Shown: one piece after another, positions 1 to 6,410 of the stretch
Position numbering within the stretch: the first letter of the stretch is position 1
Layout: every line of letters starts with the position of its first letter
Source of the DNA: an uncultured Clostridia bacterium
GTDB taxonomy: Bacteria; Bacillota; Clostridia; Oscillospirales; Oscillospiraceae
Reading direction: 5' to 3'
NCBI GenBank assembly: GCA_937907715.1
Contig: CALERM010000027.1
Coordinates: 1 to 6,410 of the forward strand
DNA length: 6,410 nucleotides
Translations under genes and position numbers: made by a program
Notes under the pieces: generated by a model
What the model was told of the DNA's origin: nothing
Databases searched by the model: none
Seen by the model: the letters and a program-made list of their open reading frames with translations, nothing else

Positions 1-488
1 TTGTCGTGGTTTCCCATCAGACACTGGAAAATTGCCGAATGCTCGGAGTCAACGGGAATGATTTCCGCGCCGTATTTTTTCGCCTGCTCCATGACCAGCT
101 CGCCCGCGCAGACCAGGGTCTCCTTGTTGGCGAGGGCAATGCGCTTTTTCTCCCGGATGGCGGCGAGGGTGGGCTTGAGCCCGACCATACCGGACACGGC
201 CGTGACGACGGTGTCTGCCTCGGGAAGGCTTGCCGCGGTAACAAGACCCTCAAGCCCCAGCACGACTGTTATATTCATATCCGAAAGACGGACCTTTAAT
301 TCCTGATATGCGCGCTCGTCCATCATTGCCGCAAGGCGCGGGCGGTATTTGCGGCACTGCGCTTCGAGCCGGTCGACATCGCGGTTTGCGGTGAGTGCGG
401 CGACGCGCAGATTTAATTTGTCTACGACGTCCAGCGTCTGTCTGCCGATGGAGCCGGTGGAGCCCAGAATCGAAATGCAGCTGCTCAT
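1..488 (-). CDS. dxr: 1-deoxy-D-xylulose 5-phosphate reductoisomerase, N-terminal 162 residues (cut by window edge)
   Basis: Cytoplasmic enzyme that rearranges and reduces DXP to 2-C-methyl-D-erythritol 4-phosphate with NADPH and a divalent metal, the committed step of the MEP isoprenoid pathway. Reading from the ATG at 488, the protein opens with a dinucleotide-binding loop, GSTGSIG at residues 9-15. It continues with TANRDVD (33-39), VSGMVGLKPT (98-107) and ALANKETLVCAGE (118-130), and then PVDSEHSAIFQC (145-156). In that last stretch D147, S148 and E149 correspond to the metal/substrate-binding residues of the family. The family is usually about 380-400 residues long, so well over half lies beyond position 1. 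The start is preceded by GGAGG with a 7-nt spacer, lying inside the end of cdsA. Its ATG shares four bases (ATGA) with the cdsA stop, which suggests translational coupling. The visible part is intact, with no frameshift. Confidence 0.97.
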   Translation of the reverse strand, partial: MSSCISILGSTGSIGRQTLDVVDKLNLRVAALTANRDVDRLEAQCRKYRPRLAAMMDERAYQELKVRLSDMNITVVLGLEGLVTAASLPEADTVVTAVSGMVGLKPTLAAIREKKRIALANKETLVCAGELVMEQAKKYGAEIIPVDSEHSAIFQCLMGNHD

Positions 489-1294
489 ACAATCGCCTCC
501 GCAAGGAACATCATGGCGTACACGACCGGGGCGATGAAAAGCGTCGAGTCGAACCGGTCGAGCATGCCGCCGTGGGTCAGAAACAGATGACTGTAGTCCT
601 TCACGCCGACCTCACGCTTGATCAGGCTCGTCGTGAGGTCTCCGAGCTGCCCGAAGAGATTGGCAACCACACCGATGACAGCGAGGTACCACAGCGGCAT
701 GTCAAAGGTCCACACGGCTTTTTCAATAAGCCCGAGAATCACCATGCCGAGTGCGCTGCCGACAGGACCGCAGACAAAGCCCGAGACAGTCTTATTGGGA
801 GAGACGTAGGGCGAGAGCTTTTTGCCGCCGAACGCCATGCCGCCGAGCATGGACGCAGAGTCTCCCACAAAGGCGATGACAAACGGCATCAGCACCAGAA
901 CCTTTCCGGTCTGACGCAGATACGCGATGCAGCTGTACATGACAGGAAACACGACACCCGCGAGCATGCACAAGGCAACGTCCGAAAACGGCATGGCGTT
1001 TTCTTTTCCGTGCGTTAAAACGGCAATCAGGCACAGCGCCGTCAGCAGCAGAAACGCCGCGATGGGGAAAATGATCTCAGATAGCTCGACGCTTCCTACG
1101 CACACCAGCGCGCAGGCAATCGTGAGGACATAGACGATGGGGCGCGGCTGCTTTGCCGCGGTGTGCAGCAGCTCATATGCCGCAATGCCGGCAATCAGGC
1201 ACACGAGCACCGTCGTGGCAAACGGCGGCAGCGCCAGCAGAATCACCAGCAGCGCCGGAACGCCGACGGCGGCGACAAGTAATCTCTGTTTCAT
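485..1294 (-). CDS. cdsA: Phosphatidate cytidylyltransferase (CDP-diglyceride synthase)
   Basis: Integral membrane enzyme that joins CTP and phosphatidic acid to give CDP-diacylglycerol, the precursor of phosphatidylglycerol and other phospholipids. The 269-residue protein is of usual family length and mostly hydrophobic, with membrane segments near residues 5-22, 27-45, 54-68, 73-94, 106-125, 132-144, 172-190, 200-215 and 251-268. Two family signatures are visible. The first is the GDS...GGKKLSPYVSPNKTVSG region (144-172). The second is the C-terminal signature from S223 to D249, containing IKR (225-227), KD (232-233), HGG (241-243) and LDRFD (245-249). D219 and D246 are good candidates for the metal-binding acidic residues. 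One deviation is that L239-T240 replace the usual Pro-Gly just before HGG. The ATG overlaps the uppS stop by ATGA. The upstream GGGGGTG is only a weak ribosome binding site, so expression probably depends on coupling to uppS. Confidence 0.96.
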   Translation of the reverse strand: MKQRLLVAAVGVPALLVILLALPPFATTVLVCLIAGIAAYELLHTAAKQPRPIVYVLTIACALVCVGSVELSEIIFPIAAFLLLTALCLIAVLTHGKENAMPFSDVALCMLAGVVFPVMYSCIAYLRQTGKVLVLMPFVIAFVGDSASMLGGMAFGGKKLSPYVSPNKTVSGFVCGPVGSALGMVILGLIEKAVWTFDMPLWYLAVIGVVANLFGQLGDLTTSLIKREVGVKDYSHLFLTHGGMLDRFDSTLFIAPVVYAMMFLAEAIV

Positions 1295-2031
1295 TTGACA
1301 CCCCCAAAGCGGCGGCTGCGCTGCTGATAGGACAAGATCGCCCGGGTCAGCTCCGCCTCGTCAAAATCGGGCCAAAGCACGTCGGTAAAATAATACTCGG
1401 CATATGCCGACTGCCACAGCAGGAAGTTTGACGTGCGGATCTCGCCCGAGGGGCGGATGATCAGCTCCGGGTCCGGGATGCCTGCCGTGTCGAGAAGCCC
1501 CGAGAAAAAACCCTCGGTCAGCTCCTCCGGTCGGCAGCTTCCTTCCATGCACAATTCGGCAAAACGCCGCGCGGCGCGGACAATTTCGTCGCGCCCGCCG
1601 TAGTTGATGCAGACGTTTGCCTGAAAGCCGTCGTAGCGCGCGGAAATTTCGTCGGTCTTTGCAATGAGCCGCCTCAGCTCCGGGCTGATGCGCGACTGCT
1701 CGCCGAGAATTTTCAGGCGGATTCTGTCGCGCTCCATGGTGTCGATCGCCTCGTGCAGATATGCCTCGAAAAGACGCATGATCGTCGAGATCTCGTCTTC
1801 CGAGCGTTTCCAGTTTTCGGTTGAAAAGGCGTAGACGGTCAGGTAGTCCAGCCCGAGATTTTTGCAGCAGGTTGCGATGCGGCGGAAGGTCTCCGCGCCA
1901 ACCTTGTGTCCCGCTGTGCGGGGAAGCGAGCGCTTCTGCGCCCAGCGCCCGTTGCCGTCCATGATGATGGCGATGTGGCGCGGCATACGCGCGGGGTCTA
2001 AAGCGCTCTGCATTTGTTTTGTTGTCGCCAT
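1291..2031 (-). CDS. uppS: Undecaprenyl diphosphate synthase (cis-prenyltransferase)
   Basis: Soluble or membrane-associated enzyme that adds isopentenyl diphosphate units to farnesyl diphosphate in cis to make C55 undecaprenyl diphosphate, the lipid carrier for peptidoglycan and other wall polymers. The 246 residues match the usual length. Visible motifs are IAIIMDGNGRWA (20-31) with the diphosphate-binding Asp at D25, YAFSTENWKRS (67-77), and IIRPSGEIRTSNFLLWQ (191-207), whose R193 and R199 are the expected IPP-binding arginines. YYFTDVLWPDFDE (213-225) and the typical RRFGGV end follow. The frame is open upstream to 2145, into frr. I chose the ATG at 2031 because GAAAGGG lies 6 nt before it and because the protein then starts about 20 residues before the IAIIMDGNG block, as is normal. 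It is separated from frr by 77 bp containing a hairpin, and it overlaps cdsA by 4 bp. Confidence 0.97.
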   Translation of the reverse strand: MATTKQMQSALDPARMPRHIAIIMDGNGRWAQKRSLPRTAGHKVGAETFRRIATCCKNLGLDYLTVYAFSTENWKRSEDEISTIMRLFEAYLHEAIDTMERDRIRLKILGEQSRISPELRRLIAKTDEISARYDGFQANVCINYGGRDEIVRAARRFAELCMEGSCRPEELTEGFFSGLLDTAGIPDPELIIRPSGEIRTSNFLLWQSAYAEYYFTDVLWPDFDEAELTRAILSYQQRSRRFGGVK

Positions 2032-2037
2032 AGTGTT

Positions 2038-2044
2038 CCCTTTC
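2038..2044 (-). promoter_or_regulatory. Ribosome binding site that fixes the uppS start
   Basis: On the minus strand GAAAGGG is followed by a 6-nt spacer and the ATG at 2031. Other in-frame ATGs further upstream lack a comparable purine-rich site, and starting there would translate the hairpin region. The site sits directly after the U-rich tail of that hairpin. Confidence 0.75.
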
Positions 2045-2076
2045 AAAACAAAAGCCGCCGGGCGGCGGCTCTTGTC
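2045..2076 (-). terminator. Terminator-like hairpin between frr and uppS (possible attenuator or processing site)
   Basis: Read on the minus strand, AGCCGCC (2070-2064), a GCCC loop (2063-2060) and GGCGGCT (2059-2053) form a perfect 7-bp GC-rich stem. A U-rich tail TTTTGTTTT follows (2053-2045). The preceding bases GACAAG (2076-2071) can pair with part of that tail (TTTGTT, with two G-U pairs), lengthening the stem to 13 bp. On the plus strand no T-run follows, so the orientation matches the operon. The tail ends one base from the ribosome binding site of uppS, leaving no room for a promoter between them. This is therefore more likely a partial terminator, an attenuator or an mRNA processing or stability element than a complete stop for the operon. 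The structure is seen in the sequence; the function is inferred. Confidence 0.6.
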
Positions 2077-2108
2077 GATCATTCCAATCAGTCTCGCGGG
2101 GTGCGCGG

Positions 2109-2660
2109 TCAGATTTCCATCAGTTCCTTGTCCTTCTTGCCGCACATTTCGTCGACCTTCTTGATGTATTTGTCGGTCAGGTCCTGGATGTCCTTTTCCG
2201 CCTTTTTCTGGTCGTCTTCGGTCAGCTCGCCCTTCTTCTGCGCCTTTTTGACAAAGTCGACCGCGTCGCGGCGGACGTTGCGGATGGCAACCTTGGCGTC
2301 CTCACCGTACTTTTTGACCTGTTTGGTCAGCTCTTTTCTGCGCTCCTCGGTCAGCTGCGGGAAGACCAGGCGGATGACTCTGCCGTCGTTCTGCGGGTTG
2401 ATGCCGAGGTCGGAGACCTGGATTGCCTTTTCAATGGTCTTCAGAAGCGAGCCGTCCCACGGCTGGATGACGAGCGTGCGGGGGTCGGGCGAAGAAATTG
2501 TGCCGACCTGCCCGATGGGCGTGGGCGTTCCATAGTATTCTACCGTAATCCGGTCGAGAACCTGCGCGTTGGCTCTGCCTGCGCGGACTGCGCCGAAATC
2601 GGAGGCGAGAACCTCCAGGGTCTTTTCCATCTTGCGTTCAAACTGCTTGAGATCTGCCAT
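2109..2660 (-). CDS. frr: Ribosome recycling factor
   Basis: Cytoplasmic translation factor that, with EF-G, splits the post-termination ribosome so that the subunits can be reused. The 183 residues are close to the usual 185. The long-helix domain is recognisable at the start (MADLKQFERKMEKTL) with RAGRAN at 26-31. The small beta/alpha domain is seen in YYGTPTPIGQVGTISSPDPR (42-61) and IQPWDGSLLKTIEKAI (65-80). GINPQNDGRVIRLVFPQLTEERRKEL (86-111) follows, then the returning charged helices with IRNVRRDA (127-134). The Lys/Glu-rich C-terminus is normal for the family. The ATG at 2660 lies 9 nt after AGGAGG and one base after the pyrH stop, so the two genes must share a transcript and probably reinitiating ribosomes. 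Confidence 0.98.
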   Translation of the reverse strand: MADLKQFERKMEKTLEVLASDFGAVRAGRANAQVLDRITVEYYGTPTPIGQVGTISSPDPRTLVIQPWDGSLLKTIEKAIQVSDLGINPQNDGRVIRLVFPQLTEERRKELTKQVKKYGEDAKVAIRNVRRDAVDFVKKAQKKGELTEDDQKKAEKDIQDLTDKYIKKVDEMCGKKDKELMEI

Positions 2661-2661
2661 A

Positions 2662-3384
2662 TCAAAGTTCCTCCTTCACAATCGTTCCGATTTTTTCGCC
2701 CATGACCACGCGCAGAATGTTTTCCGGGTCCTTCAGCGCGAAGACCTGCACGGGAATGTGGTTGTCCATGGAAAGGGATGTCGCGGTCGAGTCCATGACC
2801 GCCAGATGCTTAGCCAGCACCTCGTCATAAGAGATTTCGTCGTACTTGACTGCCGTCGGGTCCTTTGCAGGGTCTGCCGAGTAGACGCCGTCGATGTTCT
2901 TCGCCAGCAGAATCGCGTCTGCATTGATCTCTGCCGCGCGCAGCACGGCGCCGGTGTCGGTCGAGAAGAACGGGTTGCCGGTGCCGCAGCCGAAGATCAC
3001 CACGCGGTTTTTCTCCAGATGGCGGATTGCCTTGCTGCGGATATAGGGCTCAGCGATCTGGTTCATGGCGATGGCGGTCTGCACGCGGACCTCAACGCCG
3101 CGCTGCTCGAGGCAGTCTGCAACGGCGAGGGCGTTGATGCAGGTTGCAAGCATGCCCATGTGGTCGGCACGGGTGCGCTCCATACGGTCGCCGCCGTCTT
3201 TCACGCCGCGCCAGAAGTTGCCGCCGCCGACGACGATGCCGATCTGCACGCCGGCTTCAACACACTTTTTGACCACGTCGCACACGCCGCCGATCACGTC
3301 AAAGTCCAGCCCGCGGTGCGCGTCGCCCGCCAGTGCCTCGCCGCTGATTTTCAGCAGCACCCGATGATATTTTGGTTCGCTCAT
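2662..3384 (-). CDS. pyrH: Uridylate kinase (UMP kinase)
   Basis: Hexameric bacterial UMP kinase of the amino-acid-kinase fold. It phosphorylates UMP to UDP using ATP, feeding UTP, CTP and UDP-sugar synthesis. The 240 residues fit the family exactly. Visible blocks are VLLKISGEALAG (9-20, catalytic Lys region), IGIVVGGGNFWRG (48-60), RADHMGMLATCINALA (72-87), FGCGTGNPFFSTDTGAVLRAAEI (131-153, UMP/acceptor site), LLAKNIDGVYSADPAKD (159-175) and DSTATSLSMDN near residue 200. The frame is open 32 codons further upstream. I chose the ATG at 3384 because AAGGAG lies 9 nt before it and because the extra stretch would include the promoter. The gene is first in its operon here; rpsB and tsf, often found upstream of pyrH in bacteria, are replaced by divergent glnS. 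Confidence 0.98.
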   Translation of the reverse strand: MSEPKYHRVLLKISGEALAGDAHRGLDFDVIGGVCDVVKKCVEAGVQIGIVVGGGNFWRGVKDGGDRMERTRADHMGMLATCINALAVADCLEQRGVEVRVQTAIAMNQIAEPYIRSKAIRHLEKNRVVIFGCGTGNPFFSTDTGAVLRAAEINADAILLAKNIDGVYSADPAKDPTAVKYDEISYDEVLAKHLAVMDSTATSLSMDNHIPVQVFALKDPENILRVVMGEKIGTIVKEEL

Positions 3385-3415
3385 GCCATACCTCTCCTTA
3401 TTTGTAGCTTCGTCT

Positions 3416-3444
3416 ATTCTATAATATCTTCGGGGAATTGAAAA
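3416..3444 (-). promoter_or_regulatory. Candidate sigma-A promoter for the pyrH operon
   Basis: On the minus strand TTTTCA (3444-3439) and TAGAAT (3421-3416) are separated by exactly 17 bp. The -10 matches consensus in 5 of 6 bases and the -35 in 4 of 6. The AT-rich run TATTATAGAAT supports the -10. Transcription would start near 3409, giving a leader of about 25 nt that includes the AAGGAG site of pyrH. No other good pair was seen in this gap for this direction. Confidence 0.55.
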
Positions 3445-3514
3445 GAGGCAATTTGCATTTTTTACAGTCATTTCATACATTTAACAGAATTTGCCGCGGC
3501 AGAAGAATTCCCCG
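3431..3514. repeat. 9-bp inverted repeat linking the two divergent promoters
   Basis: CGGGGAATT at 3431-3439 is the exact reverse complement of AATTCCCCG at 3506-3514, with 66 bp between them. Each promoter therefore carries AATTCCCCG in its own sense direction. In pyrH it lies in the -35/-10 spacer, and in glnS it directly abuts the -35 hexamer. TTGCC also precedes both copies, 7 nt before the pyrH-side copy and 10 nt before the glnS-side copy. A regulator binding both sites is possible but not shown; chance is not excluded for a repeat of this length. Confidence 0.4.
3492..3501. repeat. Perfect 10-bp palindrome upstream of the glnS promoter
   Basis: TGCCGCGGCA reads the same on both strands and lies 13 bp upstream of the predicted glnS -35 hexamer. 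A palindrome here could be an operator half-site pair. In GC-rich DNA a single short palindrome is weak evidence, and no second copy was seen in the window. Confidence 0.3.
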
Positions 3515-3543
3515 TTGCGTTGCGGCGGAAAATCATATATAAT
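3515..3543 (+). promoter_or_regulatory. Candidate sigma-A promoter for glnS
   Basis: A perfect -10 hexamer TATAAT (3538-3543) sits 17 bp downstream of TTGCGT (3515-3520), which keeps the TTG core of a -35. Transcription would begin near 3550, giving a leader of about 32 nt before the ATG at 3582. That leader is too short to hold a T-box riboswitch, so no tRNA-sensing control of glnS is visible. Confidence 0.65.
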
Positions 3544-3581
3544 ACAAAGAATCAGGATTCACACAGAGAGGATGTATCACC

Positions 3582-5306
<1,725 letters not shown>

Positions 5307-5351
5307 TTCTGGGCAAAGACCTGCCCGATGACCAAAAATCATGCAACCGTA

Positions 5352-5388
5352 CCCGCTGTGATGGAAAATCCGTCACAGCGGGCTTTTT
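5352..5388 (+). terminator. Intrinsic terminator of glnS
   Basis: CCCGCTGTGATGGA (5352-5365), loop AAA, and TCCGTCACAGCGGG (5369-5382) form a 14-bp stem with a single U-G pair (T5362/G5372). CTTTTT follows (5383-5388). It begins 45 nt after the glnS stop. The opposite strand has no T-run after the hairpin, so it acts on plus-strand transcription. A smaller stem, GGGCA/TGCCC at 5311-5326, precedes it without a T-tract. Confidence 0.92.
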
Positions 5389-5436
5389 GCCCATGGCGCT
5401 TTTTTGGCAGCTGAAGTATGCTCGTACCATCAAAAG

Positions 5437-5496
5437 GGAAACATAGAAACGGCGGCGATACGTGACTGACAGAGAAAACGCCGCAGGCGTGTTTCC
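5437..5496 (+). promoter_or_regulatory. Inverted-repeat leader region of ohyA
   Basis: The 224 bp between glnS and ohyA hold the glnS terminator and then this element. The outer arms GGAAACA (5437-5443) and TGTTTCC (5490-5496) are perfectly complementary. Inside them GCGGCG (5452-5457) pairs with CGCCGC (5479-5484) around a 21-nt apical loop. GAAAC is duplicated at 5446-5450 and could pair instead of the outer copy. No T-run follows, so it is not a terminator. It could be a structured 5' leader or a protein-binding site, and it does not match any riboswitch class I can recognise. The promoter is unclear: TTGGCA (5404-5409) is a good -35, but the best -10 (TACCAT, 5425-5430) is weak and only 15 bp away. 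Confidence 0.4.
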
Positions 5497-5518
5497 GGCA
5501 ATGGCTTTGATTTTGAAC

Positions 5519-5523
5519 GGAGG
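5519..5523 (+). promoter_or_regulatory. Ribosome binding site that fixes the ohyA start
   Basis: GGAGG with a 7-nt spacer precedes the ATG at 5531. An in-frame ATG also exists at 5501, which would add ten residues (MALILNGGYL), but it has no ribosome binding site and would place GGAGG inside the coding region. Confidence 0.85.
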
Positions 5524-5530
5524 TTATCTT

Positions 5531-6410
5531 ATGTATTATTCCAGCGGCAACTATGAAGCGTTTGCAAGACCCAAAAAGCCCGAGGGCATCGACAAAAAAT
5601 CCGCGTATATCGTCGGCAGCGGTCTGGCCGCCTTGAGCGCCGCGTGCTATCTGGTGCGTGACGCGCAGATGAAGGGCGAGCGGGTGCATATTCTGGAAAA
5701 GGGCAAGCTTGCCGGCGGCGCATGCGACGGGTATAAGTATGAAAATCTCGGCTACGTCATGCGCGGCGGGCGCGAGATGGACAATCATTTCGAGGTCATG
5801 TGGGACCTGTTCCACTCGATTCCGTCGATCGAGACCGAGGGTGTGAGCGTGCTCGACGAGTATTACTGGCTCAACAAGGAGGACCCCAACTATTCTCTTT
5901 GCCGTGCGACTGTGAACCGTGGGCAGGACGCGCACACCGACGGCAAGTTTGACATCTCCGACAAGGGCGCGATGGAGATCATGAAGCTCTTCTTCACCCC
6001 GAACGAGGACCTGCAGGACAAGCGCATCACCGACTTCTTCGACGATGAAGTCCTCAACTCCAACTTCTGGCTCTACTGGCGCACGATGTTCGCCTTTGAA
6101 AACTGGCACAGCGCGCTCGAGATGAAGCTCTATATCCAGCGCTATATCCACCACATCGGCGGTCTTCCCGATTTCAAGGCGCTGCGCTTTACCAGGTACA
6201 ATCAGTATGAGTCGATGATTCTGCCGATGGTCAAATATCTCGAAGGCTACGGCGTGCAGTTCCATTTCAATACACAGGTGACAAACGTTCTGTTTGACTG
6301 CCGGTCGGACCGCAAGGTCGCCACGCGCATCGAAATGATTCACGACGGCAGGGAAGACGGCATCGATCTGACGGAAAACGATCTGGTGTTCATCACGAAC
6401 GGCGGCTGTG
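5531..6410 (+). CDS. ohyA: Oleate hydratase, FAD-dependent (MCRA family), N-terminal 293 residues (cut by window edge)
   Basis: FAD-dependent enzyme that adds water to cis-9 double bonds of free unsaturated fatty acids such as oleate, giving 10-hydroxy fatty acids. In gut and skin bacteria this is linked to fatty-acid detoxification. The protein opens with a short family-type leader (YYSSGNYEAFARPKKPEG), then the FAD-binding loop YIVGSGLAALSAACYL (26-41) and an acidic strand end HILEKGKLAGGACDGY (53-68). The RGGREM loop (78-83) carries E82, and Y201 lies in LYIQRYIHHIGGLPDF (200-215). By position and context these match the water-activating Glu82 and Tyr201 of Staphylococcus aureus OhyA. No signal peptide is seen. 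Family members have roughly 560-650 residues, so about half is outside the window. The gene has its own leader after the glnS terminator and no functional tie to glnS is evident. Confidence 0.95.
   Translation, partial: MYYSSGNYEAFARPKKPEGIDKKSAYIVGSGLAALSAACYLVRDAQMKGERVHILEKGKLAGGACDGYKYENLGYVMRGGREMDNHFEVMWDLFHSIPSIETEGVSVLDEYYWLNKEDPNYSLCRATVNRGQDAHTDGKFDISDKGAMEIMKLFFTPNEDLQDKRITDFFDDEVLNSNFWLYWRTMFAFENWHSALEMKLYIQRYIHHIGGLPDFKALRFTRYNQYESMILPMVKYLEGYGVQFHFNTQVTNVLFDCRSDRKVATRIEMIHDGREDGIDLTENDLVFITNGGC

Noticed and set aside
395..1018. 207-codon open frame on the plus strand opposite dxr and cdsA
   Set aside because: Shadow of dxr and cdsA; rich in His, Arg and Glu with no motif and no ribosome binding site.
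2569..3441. 290-codon open frame on the plus strand opposite frr and pyrH
   Set aside because: The His/Ala/Val/Cys-rich protein matches no family I know and is the complement of conserved pyrH codons; it would also run through the divergent promoter region.
3544..3581. T-box or other riboswitch in the glnS leader
   Set aside because: The predicted leader is only about 32 nt, with no room for specifier and antiterminator stems.
5311..5342. Two small stem-loops (GGGCA/TGCCC and ATGA/TCAT) between the glnS stop and its terminator
   Set aside because: Stems of 4-5 bp without T-tract or conservation evidence; the strong hairpin at 5352-5388 explains termination.
5418..5465. Possible 15-residue leader peptide (starting MLVPSKGKH) before ohyA
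   Set aside because: No ribosome binding site precedes its ATG and its codons show no regulatory run; such short frames are expected by chance.
5339..6343. 334-codon open frame on the minus strand opposite ohyA
   Set aside because: It is antisense to oleate hydratase coding sequence with conserved motifs and has no recognisable domain of its own; its stretch also crosses the glnS terminator.

Overview
The window is ordinary, gene-dense chromosome of a GC-rich Gram-positive bacterium. The best guess is a clostridial Firmicute, possibly of the Oscillospiraceae/Ruminococcaceae type. The reasons are the order pyrH-frr-uppS-cdsA-dxr, which is classic for Firmicutes, strong AGGAGG/GGAGG ribosome binding sites, and the clostridial look of the proteins. 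The taxon is inferred from gene order and protein style only. No mobile element, CRISPR array, rRNA or tRNA was seen.

Layout. From 3384 down to 1 on the minus strand runs one tightly packed housekeeping operon: pyrH (UMP kinase), frr (ribosome recycling factor), uppS (undecaprenyl diphosphate synthase), cdsA (CDP-diglyceride synthase) and the first 162 codons of dxr (DXP reductoisomerase), which leaves the window at its left edge. pyrH and frr are 1 nt apart. uppS/cdsA and cdsA/dxr each overlap by the 4 bases ATGA. The only sizeable gap inside the operon is 77 bp between frr and uppS, and it holds a strong terminator-like hairpin. A 197-bp divergent intergenic region (3385-3581) carries a candidate promoter for each direction. 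From 3582 the plus strand carries glnS (glutaminyl-tRNA synthetase), closed by a strong intrinsic terminator at 5352-5388. A structured leader follows, and then the 5' 293 codons of an FAD-dependent oleate hydratase (ohyA, 'myosin cross-reactive antigen' family), which runs off the right edge.

How the genes fit together. Dxr commits carbon to the MEP isoprenoid pathway. UppS turns isoprenoid precursors into the C55 lipid carrier for the cell wall. CdsA makes CDP-diacylglycerol for phospholipids. PyrH supplies UDP, and from it UTP and CTP (CTP is a CdsA substrate). Frr and GlnRS serve translation. OhyA hydrates unsaturated fatty acids and appears to be an independent, accessory transcription unit.

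I found no convincing undescribed system. The observations most worth checking are the hairpin inside the operon before uppS, a 9-bp word repeated in inverted orientation in the two divergent promoters, and the inverted-repeat leader of ohyA.
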